Assembly (NCBI GenBank): GCA_902789175.1
Contig: CADANF010000009.1
Coordinates: forward strand, 1 to 63,778
Length of the DNA: 63,778 nt
Source of the DNA: an uncultured Lachnospiraceae bacterium
GTDB taxonomy: Bacteria; Bacillota; Clostridia; Lachnospirales; Lachnospiraceae
Direction of reading: 5' to 3'
Shown: positions 1 to 7,355 of the stretch, in pieces
Numbering within the stretch: the first letter of the stretch is position 1
How the letters are laid out: each line of letters opens with the position of its first letter
The notes under the pieces: model-generated
What the model was told of the DNA's origin: nothing
Databases searched by the model: none
What the model saw: only the letters and a program-made list of their open reading frames with translations
Made by a program: the position numbers and the translations under genes

Positions 1-79
1 TTCCATGGTTTTTTACCTCCACGGAAAAGGATATCACTCTTAGTGGAAACCTACATTTTTATTTTCCACTTTTACGACA
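1..79 (-). mobile_element. End of a putative IS21-type insertion sequence (runs off left edge)
   Basis: Read on the minus strand, the end at 79 starts TGTCGTAAAAGTGG, and related GTGGAAA/TTTCCAC words recur inside (about 41-70). At 20-15 there is a GGAGGT ribosome binding site followed after 8 nt by ATG (6-4), so a minus-strand gene starts here and leaves the window after two codons. A TGT terminus, repeated subterminal words and a transposase gene starting close to the end fit IS21-family elements; this family assignment is inference from about 80 bases. The neighbouring permease gene is missing its 5' part, as expected if this element inserted into it. Confidence 0.4.
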
Positions 80-88
80 TTTTTATAG

Positions 89-571
89 TATCATTTACAA
101 GAATTAGCGGCAGTAAATGTATTGTCATTATTTTTGGCTTATGGAAGCAAGGAAAAAGGCTTAGATTTAATATTTGAATGTGTTTTTACAAGTATTTACA
201 TAGTAATGCAATGTTTTATATTTTTCATACAATATGAAAAGAACACATATGTATTGATATATAAAAAAGAAAATTTTAGCAGATTAATAATTGAAAAAAT
301 AATTCATGCAAGCGTACTTTCATTACCATATTTGATTCTTAATGGATTTTTATATACATTTGCATCGGCAAACTATATGAATATAGTGATAATGATAGCG
401 GGATATTTAATATTTTTAATTGTTACTGTTATGCATATTCCATACTGGAGAAAAAAATATGGTAGTGAATTGTTAAGAGATAAAGACGAATTAAAATATA
501 TGATTCATATTATTTTTAGTTTGTTTGTTTTAATAATGTTTTTTAACATGAGAGGATTATTAAATGGATAA
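89..571 (+). pseudogene. Truncated membrane protein, C-terminal part of an ABC-type permease
   Basis: The frame is open from 89 (after TAG at 86-88) to the stop at 571. The first available start, TTG at 122, has no convincing ribosome binding site, and codons 89-121 already read like protein. About four hydrophobic segments are visible (roughly residues 20-40, 62-83, 88-107 and 127-143 from TTG 122). The 3' end overlaps the next ATPase gene by 8 bp, the usual coupling of permease and ATPase genes. I read it as the surviving C-terminal part of an immunity- or export-type ABC permease whose 5' half was displaced by the element at 1-79. The permease role is inferred from position and hydrophobicity; no family motif is visible. 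Confidence 0.5.
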
Positions 572-1460
572 AAAAGTATTAGAGATTATTAACTTAAATA
601 AAAGATATGGTGATAAAAGAATACTTAGTAATGCAAATATGACTGTCTATGAAGGAGATATTTATGGATTTGTGGGAAAAAATGGTGCTGGAAAAACAAC
701 ACTAATGAAAACATGTCTGGGTATTACAAATAAAGAGTCAGGAGAAATAAAATTCTTTAATAGTACAAACTATAACAAAAGAAAAAAAGTGGGGGCACTG
801 ATAGAAAATCCTGCTTTATACGAAGAAGTATCCGCTAGAAAAAATATGGAGTTATATGCGACCATTTTTGGAGAAGGTAAAAGAGAAATTGATGAAATAC
901 TTAAAATGGTTGGTTTATCAGAACATTCAAATAGAAAAGTAAAAAAATTTTCTTTAGGCATGAAGCAGAGATTAGGAATAGCGATAGCTTTATTAAATAG
1001 CCCAAAGTTTCTTATATTAGATGAGCCTATAAATGGATTGGATCCGGAAGGTATAGCAGAAATAAGAAAAATAATCATTGATTTAAATAGAAAAGAGAAA
1101 ATTACCTTTTTAATTTCAAGTCACTTATTGGATGAATTAGGTAAAATAGCAACCAGATATGGTTTTATTGCAAACGGAACAATTGAGGAGATGAAGGCTG
1201 AGGAACTCCAAGAAAAATGCAAAAATACTTTATGTATTGAAACCAGCTCGGATAAAACAAATCAGTTATTTGAGGACTTTAAGAAGAAATATAGAGAATT
1301 AGAGCCTAAGGTAAATAATAATATCATAGAAATGAGATATGTTGAAGAAACAGTACCTGGAATTGCAAGGTATATGAATAAAAATAATTACAATATTTAT
1401 TCAATTTTTCCTAAAAAAGAAAGTTTGGAAAAATATTTCTTAGAAAGGGTGGGAAAATAG
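564..1460 (+). CDS. ABC transporter ATP-binding protein, bacteriocin-immunity/export type
   Basis: 298-aa nucleotide-binding protein. Walker A GKNGAGKT is at residues 38-45, signature FSLGMKQ at 129-135 and Walker B LILDEP at 150-155, followed by a typical D-loop. A C-terminal extension of about 80 residues resembles that of BcrA/LanF-type ATPases that power antibiotic or lantibiotic export. It overlaps the upstream permease remnant by 8 bp, and its stop shares a base with the GTG start of the next permease, so the three are translationally coupled. It probably energises export of, or immunity to, a peptide; the substrate is not shown by the sequence, but the circular bacteriocin gene 1 kb downstream is the obvious candidate. 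The opposite-strand frame at 770-1078 is a shadow. Confidence 0.85.
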   Translation: MDKKVLEIINLNKRYGDKRILSNANMTVYEGDIYGFVGKNGAGKTTLMKTCLGITNKESGEIKFFNSTNYNKRKKVGALIENPALYEEVSARKNMELYATIFGEGKREIDEILKMVGLSEHSNRKVKKFSLGMKQRLGIAIALLNSPKFLILDEPINGLDPEGIAEIRKIIIDLNRKEKITFLISSHLLDELGKIATRYGFIANGTIEEMKAEELQEKCKNTLCIETSSDKTNQLFEDFKKKYRELEPKVNNNIIEMRYVEETVPGIARYMNKNNYNIYSIFPKKESLEKYFLERVGK

Positions 1461-2182
1461 TGTTTAAAATTACAAAATTTGAAGTGAAAAAAATTTTTAA
1501 TGGTAAGGCATTTGGTATATTATCTCTTATTCTCATTTTGCTTACTATTTTTACATTTATAGCATTGAGACATTCAAAAATAAGTGGAAATGAGTTGCTT
1601 TTTAATACATTTGCCAGTTCTGGAATAGAAATAATTCTTGCAATTATTATTCCAATAGTTATGTGTAGTGATTTTGAAAATAAGGCGTTTAGATTAATAA
1701 TAGGAAGAGGATTTACGAAAAATAAATATCTTTCAGGAAAAGTTTTAACAATTACTATTTTGACGATTGGTTTATCTTTAATTTCTTTATTTACAGCTGC
1801 TATTCTTTATTTGAAATCAGGCAAAACTGAGAAAATTACAAATTTATATATAGATAAAATAGCGCTTATATTGTTGGTTCAGCTAGGTTTTGCTTCAGTT
1901 TATATGGTAATAAGTCTGGTAGTAAAAAAGAAGGGCGGGGCGATAGCCTTAAACATTTTACTTCCGATGATGATTTCCCTCCTGCTTCCTCTTTTGGATA
2001 AATTATTAAAAAATGGAATGAAGAAAAGTATCAGTGGTTATTGGATAAGTTCAATTCCTCAAAAAATTGCTGATATGGGGACTTTGGATCAAAATACAAT
2101 AGAGATTTTTGTAGTTTTAATAATATATTGCATTATAGGGTATTTATTGAACAATATTTTAATAAGACGTACAGAAATCTAA
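1460..2182 (+). CDS. ABC-2 type permease, partner of the upstream ATPase
   Basis: 240 aa with about six hydrophobic spans (near residues 18-36, 53-70, 92-112, 134-154, 163-180 and 214-232), a short cytoplasmic N-terminus and the charged turn DFENKAFR after the second span, typical of ABC-2/LanE-LanG-like permeases. It starts with GTG, preceded by AGGGTGGG, and overlaps the ATPase stop by one base. With the ATPase at 564 it would form an exporter; the second permease gene of the set (89-571) is broken, so the transporter may be impaired or may work as a homodimeric permease. Bacteriocin self-protection is inferred from location. Confidence 0.75.
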   Translation: MFKITKFEVKKIFNGKAFGILSLILILLTIFTFIALRHSKISGNELLFNTFASSGIEIILAIIIPIVMCSDFENKAFRLIIGRGFTKNKYLSGKVLTITILTIGLSLISLFTAAILYLKSGKTEKITNLYIDKIALILLVQLGFASVYMVISLVVKKKGGAIALNILLPMMISLLLPLLDKLLKNGMKKSISGYWISSIPQKIADMGTLDQNTIEIFVVLIIYCIIGYLLNNILIRRTEI

Positions 2183-2438
2183 ATAATTTAGGGTGGTATA
2201 CGAGATGAAATGTTTAAAAAGAAAGGACATTAAGTAAAAATTGTAGGACGAAATAAGGTTATTATTGAAATATATGGTATATTACAGTGATTCACTGTTA
2301 TATAAAAGGACTCTATTTAATATTTAAATTCGCGAAAACCAATAGAGCCCTAACTTAAGATAGCACTTATAAAAGCACCGGTTAAAGTATACAGCTTTTT
2401 TAATAAGTGTAAATATTATTAGAAAAAGGAGATAAAAT
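2183..2438 (+). promoter_or_regulatory. Leader of the bacteriocin gene with an operator-like dyad and two hairpins
   Basis: This 256-nt gene-free stretch holds three nested structures. ACAGTG-ATT-CACTGT (2284-2298) is a perfect 6-bp dyad. GGACTCTATT (2308-2317) pairs with AATAGAGCCC (2341-2350) with one mismatch. CACTTAT plus AAAAGC (2364-2376) pairs with GCTTTT plus ATAAGTG (2394-2409), giving a long hairpin with a T run in its 3' arm. An AAAGGAG ribosome binding site (2425-2431) lies 7 nt before ATG 2439. I read the dyad as a possible repressor or response-regulator site and the last hairpin as a terminator for the upstream ABC genes or an attenuator for the bacteriocin gene. No clear -35/-10 pair is visible. 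Confidence 0.45.
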
Positions 2439-2660
2439 ATGTTAAAAATTGTTGAAGTATTAGGTGCATCTTGGGGAGTGGGTAGTCTGATATATGATTA
2501 TCTTACGGGAAGTGCTTGGTGGGCATGGATGATTGATGCAGGCTTTTTGGTTGCAGGAATTGTTTCTGGAGGAACAGCTGCATTAATGAAGCAGGCAGTA
2601 AAGATGGGTCTTAAACAGGCAATTAAAGGTTTAACAAAGAAAGCAGCAATTGCTTTATAA
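2439..2660 (+). CDS. Putative circular bacteriocin precursor (circularin A/uberolysin/AS-48 type)
   Basis: 73-aa cationic peptide. Most of the length is Gly/Ala/Ile/Leu-rich hydrophobic helix; residues 50-69 are strongly basic, and the C-terminus is KKAAIAL. In known circular bacteriocins the mature peptide commonly begins with Leu or Val after a short leader and ends in a hydrophobic, often aromatic residue (circularin A and AS-48 end in similar Ala/Ile-rich tails). By analogy the leader would be MLKIVEV and the mature ring L8 to L73, 66 residues; that cut is inference. The SGG...ALM stretch near residues 43-50 resembles the same part of circularin A. A strong ribosome binding site precedes it, and genes for a SpoIIM/DUF95 protein and a small ATPase follow, which is the hallmark context. 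It would insert into and permeabilise membranes of related bacteria. An unprocessed leaderless bacteriocin is the main alternative. Confidence 0.7.
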   Translation: MLKIVEVLGASWGVGSLIYDYLTGSAWWAWMIDAGFLVAGIVSGGTAALMKQAVKMGLKQAIKGLTKKAAIAL

Positions 2661-2669
2661 ATTAATAAA

Positions 2670-2700
2670 AAAGGACTGAGGGCTGTTTGACCTCAGTCTG
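2670..2700 (+). terminator. Intercistronic hairpin after the bacteriocin gene
   Basis: GACTGAGG (2674-2681) pairs perfectly with CCTCAGTC (2691-2698) around a 9-nt loop, with no T run after it. The 8-bp stem lies 13 nt downstream of the precursor stop and before the first membrane-protein gene. Such hairpins commonly stabilise the structural-gene message or reduce expression of downstream genes; full termination is unlikely without a U tract. Confidence 0.6.
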
Positions 2701-2722
2701 ATATTAGCTAAAAGGGAAAAAT

Positions 2723-3367
2723 ATGGGAAGATTAATAGGGATGTTTATCTGTTTGTATTTCTCAATTAATAAGAATATATTTTTTGAGAAGTATAAATTC
2801 ATTAAAATCAGTGATAATAAGAAAAATTCATTTTATATCATATGGTTTATTATAAAGAATTATCTGACAATCATGCTGGGGCTTGTTGTATTGTATCGCT
2901 TGTTTCAAAACAAACTATTGTGCGAGATTTTAATAATAGGCTTATTATTAAGTGAGTTGATAAGGATTGATTCGAATGATTGGAGATTGTTTGAACGAAA
3001 TGATTTTGCTATTGCAATTCCTCAGGCGTTTGAAAGAAGTATGATAGTATTGCTCGGAAATATCATGTATAAATTGATGATCAATACAAATCTGATACTT
3101 TATACAGTGCTACTCTGTTTTTTTGAGAGAGAGCATACAGTGAAAGTTGTTATAGCAGCTTCAATTTATTTTTTAGTATTCTGTATTTCGGAATGGTCGG
3201 TATTTTTTATAAGATATTCATCTTTAGAAATTAAGAAGATATATAGTTTTATTGGATATATTAAATCATTTATATTTAATGCGGCAGTCTTTTATCTTTT
3301 TTTTGAAATGGCAATCTTTTTTATAAAACTCGTGATAAATGGAGGAACTTCATATAATAGTTCATAA
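2723..3367 (+). CDS. Multi-spanning membrane protein of the circular bacteriocin locus (first part of a CirB-like unit?)
   Basis: 214 aa, about six hydrophobic segments, no soluble domain. It follows the precursor gene by 62 nt, the position held in circularin/uberolysin clusters by the large membrane protein (CirB/UblB, about 550 aa) required for maturation or secretion. This gene plus the next one (214 + 346 aa, overlapping by 29 bp) roughly add up to that size, so the pair may be a natural split or an old frameshift of a CirB-like protein. No recognisable motif was found; assignment rests on context. The start ATG 2723 is preceded by AAAGGGAAAAAT. Confidence 0.5.
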   Translation: MGRLIGMFICLYFSINKNIFFEKYKFIKISDNKKNSFYIIWFIIKNYLTIMLGLVVLYRLFQNKLLCEILIIGLLLSELIRIDSNDWRLFERNDFAIAIPQAFERSMIVLLGNIMYKLMINTNLILYTVLLCFFEREHTVKVVIAASIYFLVFCISEWSVFFIRYSSLEIKKIYSFIGYIKSFIFNAAVFYLFFEMAIFFIKLVINGGTSYNSS

Positions 3368-4379
3368 AATAATGGGACTTTTATCGGATTATTTTACTAT
3401 TATACTTGCGGTTATAATTGTTATAACTGTGGTGAATTTAGTTGTATATGTGCTTGCTCTTAAGAGGATTAATGAAAATTATTATATTTATAAAGATGAA
3501 AGCAGATATATAATAAAAAACTTTTTTATATTGAGATTATTTTTAGCTATAGCAAAAAAAATAGGCAGGTCCAGTGTGCTTGTTGAAAAAGAATTTTTTT
3601 TATTTGCAGACATATATAAATATAATTATGCTAATGCATGGTATGTGTATTTAGCTGACAGGTCTATTGCTATTCTACTTGCGATTGTTACTGTCATGTA
3701 TAGACATTCTTTTTTAGGGGCAGGATTTGTATTGATGGGACTTATTCCATGTTTTTTCATTCTTGATATAAGTTCAGCTGTTTCTGTAAAGCTGATTGCA
3801 AATATGTCTCTTATTGCAGATAGAAATACAGTGATGATAGCTAATACAAATGGGATTGATATAAAAAATATACTAAAAAGCAAACTGGAGTTTTTCTATA
3901 TAATAAAATCTTTTAATATCATTATTTATTTTGTAATAAGCAATATTATAATGAATTTTTTTAATGGAAATTTTTATGTGATGATTGGTGTGAACCTGCT
4001 TAATGTAATGGTTTTAATAATGATGCCGAAAAATTATCTGATCAATAATTTAATCTATACCAGAATGGATTATAAAGACTACAGGCAGTTTTTGGATGAA
4101 TCACAGATTCTGGATGTGGGAGTAAATGACTTTTTGCCAATAAATATTCTTTTTAAGATTATCTCGACTGTAGTAATGCTCGTATTAGCAACTTTTGTAT
4201 TAAAGTCATTTATAAAGTTTGATATTCCTCCTTTAATTATTTATCTCCTAATTGTAATGTCATATTTGATAACGATTCCTGTATGCTCAAAAGTGATGAA
4301 GAGAATAGGTAGAAATATCATAGATTTTATAGAAAGGGGGAATTATTCTGCAGATTTTGCAAAAATATTTAAAGAATAA
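3339..4379 (+). CDS. Multi-spanning membrane protein of the circular bacteriocin locus (second part of a CirB-like unit?)
   Basis: 346 aa with roughly eight hydrophobic spans and a cytoplasmic-looking charged region near residues 45-90. The GGAGG that could serve as ribosome binding site lies inside codons 1-2 of this frame, not upstream, so ATG 3339 is probably reached by coupling to the preceding gene, with which it overlaps by 29 bp; ATG 3372 is a weaker alternative. Its end overlaps the SpoIIM-like gene by 23 bp. The role in bacteriocin maturation, cyclisation or export is inferred from context only. Confidence 0.5.
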   Translation: MEELHIIVHKIMGLLSDYFTIILAVIIVITVVNLVVYVLALKRINENYYIYKDESRYIIKNFFILRLFLAIAKKIGRSSVLVEKEFFLFADIYKYNYANAWYVYLADRSIAILLAIVTVMYRHSFLGAGFVLMGLIPCFFILDISSAVSVKLIANMSLIADRNTVMIANTNGIDIKNILKSKLEFFYIIKSFNIIIYFVISNIIMNFFNGNFYVMIGVNLLNVMVLIMMPKNYLINNLIYTRMDYKDYRQFLDESQILDVGVNDFLPINILFKIISTVVMLVLATFVLKSFIKFDIPPLIIYLLIVMSYLITIPVCSKVMKRIGRNIIDFIERGNYSADFAKIFKE

Positions 4380-4908
4380 AATGATATTAAAATTAGCTAT
4401 TATTCTATTTATAGTATCAGTGGGAATTATTTCATTTCTTTCCTTAAACGGCAATGAATTTATAAAACTAGATTTAAATTTGATCAATGAAAAAAATGTT
4501 GCATTTTGGCATGTATATAAATCAAATATGATATTGATCTGCAAGATTTTTTTCCTGGGAGTTACCACAATTTCTTTATACTCAATTTTTAGCTATGTTC
4601 AAAATATACTTAGTATTGGGATTATAGCAAATGGATTGGTAAATGAAGGATATGGTAGATTGGCTGCCAAAATGATCCCTCATGGGGCGATTGAATTTAT
4701 TGGTATATCTTTAGCGGTTTCAACGGTGATCTGGATTTGGATATTTATTATTAAAAACATAGTTAAAATTATTAAGTGCGAAGTTAGTGTAAAAGACGTG
4801 ATAAAAAAAATTATAGGAACAATGATAGTATTTTTGATGGTATGCAGTGTCGTTTTTGCTGTTGCAGGAATAATAGAAGTGATGGTTTCTCATTATAAAG
4901 TAATTTGA
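4357..4908 (+). CDS. SpoIIM/DUF95-family membrane protein of the circular bacteriocin locus
   Basis: 183 aa with about four or five transmembrane segments. The stretch MIPHGAIEFIGISLAV near residues 107-122 matches the conserved PHG-x-x-E-hydrophobic motif of stage II sporulation protein M/DUF95 proteins. Members of this family (As-48C, CirC, UblC) occur in the known circular bacteriocin clusters and are needed for production, secretion or immunity. The TTG 4357 start lies 16 nt from AAAGGGGG (4333-4340); CTG 4348 in the same frame has better spacing, so the true start is uncertain. It is followed at 22 nt by its partner ATPase. Confidence 0.7.
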   Translation: MQKYLKNKMILKLAIILFIVSVGIISFLSLNGNEFIKLDLNLINEKNVAFWHVYKSNMILICKIFFLGVTTISLYSIFSYVQNILSIGIIANGLVNEGYGRLAAKMIPHGAIEFIGISLAVSTVIWIWIFIIKNIVKIIKCEVSVKDVIKKIIGTMIVFLMVCSVVFAVAGIIEVMVSHYKVI

Positions 4909-4930
4909 CTGGTCGGAGGATTGTTAGAAG

Positions 4931-5575
4931 ATGAGTAAAGGGTTGATCAAGGTAAAAAATCTGACATATGGATATGAAGATGATCCGGTAATAAAAAATG
5001 TTTCGTTGGAGTTAAGATCAGGAGAAGTATTACTGTTGGAAGGTGAAAATGGCGCTGGAAAAACTACATTGTTAAAATGTATAACAAACGTACTTAATAG
5101 CGGAAAAGATGTATTTTATGAAGAAAAAGAAGTCTATAAGAATAAGAGGCTCATTAAAAATTTCTCATATGTTATGAGTGAAGATTATCTTTATGATTAT
5201 ATGACTATGGATGAAAATATAAAATTTTTTAAAAAACTATTTAAGGAAGATGCAGAATACTTAGATAGAGTTGAAGCTTTTGTAGAAAAATTAGGAATAA
5301 AGAGTTATAGGAATAAGCTTGTTAAAATATTGTCGCAGGGGACAAGAAATAAATTATTTATTGCCATCATGTTTTCAAAAAAACATTCAGTGCTTATTTT
5401 GGATGAGCCATTTACAGCACTGGATAAAGAAACGCAGAATGTGATTCTTCCTTGTGTTGAGGATTATAAAAATAGTGATGATAAAGCGGTTCTTATGGTT
5501 ACTCATATAGAACAGTTTAAGAGAATTGCAACAAGAAAATTTATTTTAAAGAGAGAGGCCAAAAATGGAGACTAG
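4931..5575 (+). CDS. ABC transporter ATP-binding protein of the circular bacteriocin locus (CirD-like)
   Basis: 214-aa stand-alone nucleotide-binding protein: Walker A GENGAGKT at residues 38-45, signature LSQGTRNK at 134-141, Walker B LILDEP at 155-160 and a switch His in MVTHIEQ. The small size and the position after a SpoIIM/DUF95 gene match As-48D/CirD/UblD, which together with the DUF95 protein are thought to export or help expel the peptide. AGGATTG precedes ATG 4931. Its stop overlaps the start of a 27-aa peptide gene by 11 bp. Confidence 0.8.
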   Translation: MSKGLIKVKNLTYGYEDDPVIKNVSLELRSGEVLLLEGENGAGKTTLLKCITNVLNSGKDVFYEEKEVYKNKRLIKNFSYVMSEDYLYDYMTMDENIKFFKKLFKEDAEYLDRVEAFVEKLGIKSYRNKLVKILSQGTRNKLFIAIMFSKKHSVLILDEPFTALDKETQNVILPCVEDYKNSDDKAVLMVTHIEQFKRIATRKFILKREAKNGD

Positions 5576-5648
5576 ATTAATAATAAGTGCTGTTTTATTG
5601 GTTTTATTTATAATAGCGGTTATATATTTTAAAAAAAATAAGGAATAA
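5565..5648 (+). CDS. 27-aa single-span peptide, candidate immunity peptide (CirE-like)
   Basis: ATG 5565 to TAA 5648 encodes a short N-terminus (METRLI), about 16 hydrophobic residues and the basic tail FKKNKE: a minimal single-membrane-span peptide with positive inside charge. It overlaps the 3' end of the ATPase gene by 11 bp; AGAGAGG (about 5550-5556) is a plausible ribosome binding site. Circularin A and uberolysin clusters end with a small cationic, one- or two-span immunity protein in this position (CirE about 49 aa). This one is shorter, so immunity is an inference from position and shape. Confidence 0.5.
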   Translation: METRLIISAVLLVLFIIAVIYFKKNKE

Positions 5649-5659
5649 TATTTAGACGA

Positions 5660-5730
5660 GGAAAAAATAGTAGTGGTTATTAGTTTGTATTTCTAAATTA
5701 ACGAGAAGTATAAATTAGTGATAAATAATA
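5660..5730 (+). pseudogene. Decayed duplicate of the 5' end of the 2723 membrane-protein gene
   Basis: GTTTGTATTTCTAAATTAA at 5683-5701 equals 2751-2769 with one mismatch. GAGAAGTATAAATT at 5703-5716 equals 2786-2799 exactly, and GTGATAA (5718-5724) equals 2811-2817. The copy has lost 16 and 11 nt between these blocks and has no open frame. The upstream GAGGAAAAAATAGTAG also resembles the region just before and at the start of the 2723 gene. This shows that part of the cluster was once duplicated, and that rearrangement, not only insertion, shaped the 3' end of the locus. Confidence 0.55.
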
Positions 5731-5907
5731 TAGAAGAAAGACTAACTATTAAAAGTCAAGCTCTAAAGTGACATTTTTTGAGTAAAGTACAGAAATGTAT
5801 TTTATATATAATTTGAACTCAATTGGAGTTCTATGAACTTTGAAAACTGCATGACAAAAAGAGCATCGTTGTAGGTTGTTCAAAAAAGGAGTATTGAGTT
5901 AGAAAAT

Positions 5908-7083
5908 TTAAGCAACTTTTATGTATTGCTGGTTTGTTTTTTCAAGATGATAAATGACTCGAACTAGCTTTTTTACAGCATGAGATAGGGCAACATTATA
6001 ATGCTTGCCTTCGGCTCGTTTCTTGGCTAGATATTCAGCAAATGTTGGATCCCAATGACAGACATATTTGGCGGCATTATATAGTGCATATCGCAAATAC
6101 CTGGAACCGCGTTTTTCCATGTGGGCGTAGGCACCATCTAGTTGTCCTGATTGATATGTAGATGGTGAGAAACCAGCATAAGCTATGATTTTATCGGGAG
6201 AATCAAAACGGTTGAAATCACCGATTTCAGCAATAATCATAGCTCCCATACGATAGTTAATACCTGGGATACTAAGGATTGGAGAATTGATTTCGTCCAT
6301 AATGATTTTGATTTCATTTTCGATTTCATCAATCTCAGAAGAAATCTCTTGGATGAGTTTAATTGTGTGTTTTAATTCTAAAGACTTTGCAGGCATGTTT
6401 GAACCAATGGAGTTTCTTGCAGCATCTCTAAAAGTGATTGCTGTTTCTCTACTATATCGACCTTTTGATGATTCAGAAAGCAGGTTTGTAAGTCTTGTAA
6501 GGTGAGCATTAGCTACTTGTTTAGCTCTGGGGAACTCAGAAAGCATTGCATAAACAGATGCTATATGAAGTGTTGGTACTAGCTTTTCTAATTCAGGAAA
6601 TAAGATACAGACAAGTCTGGAAATGGAAGACTTAAGCTTGGCACGTTCCTTAACTTTATCGAAACGATAACGAGTTAATGACTTTAATTCTTCGTTGTGG
6701 TAAGATGTGTCTGAGTAGGACTTTAAGTTCACATCAGACATTAGCATAGAAGCAATCGTGCGGGCATCTACTTTATCCGTTTTCGTCTGTCTAAGGCTTA
6801 GACTTTTTCTGTACAGATTTGTATGTAACGGATTGATAACATAGGCGGCCAAACCTTTATCAACGAGATATCCTAAAAGATTGTAACTATAGTGTCCAGT
6901 GGCTTCTAGCCCTACTTTTACTTTTGTTATATCTTCCATAACGGATTCAATTCTTTGATAAAGATTATTAAAACCATCTAGGTTATTTGTGATGGTAAAT
7001 GCTTTGAATAACACTTCTCCATCAGAGTTTGTTATAAAGCAATCATACTTATCCTTTGCAACATCAATTCCTACGTAAATCAT
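5908..7083 (-). CDS. IS110-family transposase (DEDD and serine recombinase)
   Basis: 391 aa, full length for the family. The N-terminal DEDD RuvC-like domain shows D7, E60 (GLEATG), D103 and D106 (KTDKVDA). The C-terminal Transposase_20 domain contains SIPGINYRMGA near 271-281 and STYQSGQ, whose S312 is the expected serine nucleophile. The gene starts at ATG 7083 with AGGAGATT upstream on the minus strand. IS110 elements transpose through a circular intermediate guided by a bridge RNA. The transposase is intact and could be active. It separates the bacteriocin operon from the sensor-kinase gene. Confidence 0.95.
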   Translation of the reverse strand: MIYVGIDVAKDKYDCFITNSDGEVLFKAFTITNNLDGFNNLYQRIESVMEDITKVKVGLEATGHYSYNLLGYLVDKGLAAYVINPLHTNLYRKSLSLRQTKTDKVDARTIASMLMSDVNLKSYSDTSYHNEELKSLTRYRFDKVKERAKLKSSISRLVCILFPELEKLVPTLHIASVYAMLSEFPRAKQVANAHLTRLTNLLSESSKGRYSRETAITFRDAARNSIGSNMPAKSLELKHTIKLIQEISSEIDEIENEIKIIMDEINSPILSIPGINYRMGAMIIAEIGDFNRFDSPDKIIAYAGFSPSTYQSGQLDGAYAHMEKRGSRYLRYALYNAAKYVCHWDPTFAEYLAKKRAEGKHYNVALSHAVKKLVRVIYHLEKTNQQYIKVA

Positions 7084-7089
7084 AATAAA

Positions 7090-7355
7090 TCTCCTTTGAA
7101 ATGTATTAATGCTGTTTTAGAACCACAGGGTGCTCCTTGCGATTGTAACCTCGTTCTAAATAAACCGTCATGCGGTATCTAACTGATTAACAAATGAACA
7201 AAGAGACTGTGGTTGGAGCCTTTCTTAAACCATCAAGTGGTAGGAGGTGTGAACCAATCCACAGCATCTCATATATCATAGTCGAACCTACGGAAGAGAT
7301 AAAGAAAAGACTATGATTGAATAGTTTTAAAGACCTTGGAGAGGGTCTCTAAAAA
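7090..7355 (-). ncRNA. Candidate IS110 bridge RNA
   Basis: The non-coding DNA upstream of the transposase has successive stem-loops with large internal loops. CTGTGGTTGG (7208-7217) pairs with CCAATCCACAG (7255-7265) with one bulge and encloses a further small ACCA/TGGT stem. CATAGTC (7278-7284) pairs with GACTATG (7310-7316) around a 25-nt loop. Smaller stems are ACCG..CGGT near 7168-7180 and AGACC..GGTCT near 7331-7348. Two guide-bearing internal loops on stems upstream of the recombinase gene is the layout of IS110 bridge RNAs. The boundaries and which loop reads donor or target cannot be fixed without the element ends. Confidence 0.5.

Noticed and set aside
4287-4568. Minus-strand frame of 93 codons in the bacteriocin cluster
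   Set aside because: It overlaps two plus-strand membrane-protein genes and has no start signal; it is an AT-rich shadow.
6287-6505. Plus-strand open frame inside the IS110 transposase
   Set aside because: It is a shadow of the transposase coding strand, without ribosome binding site.
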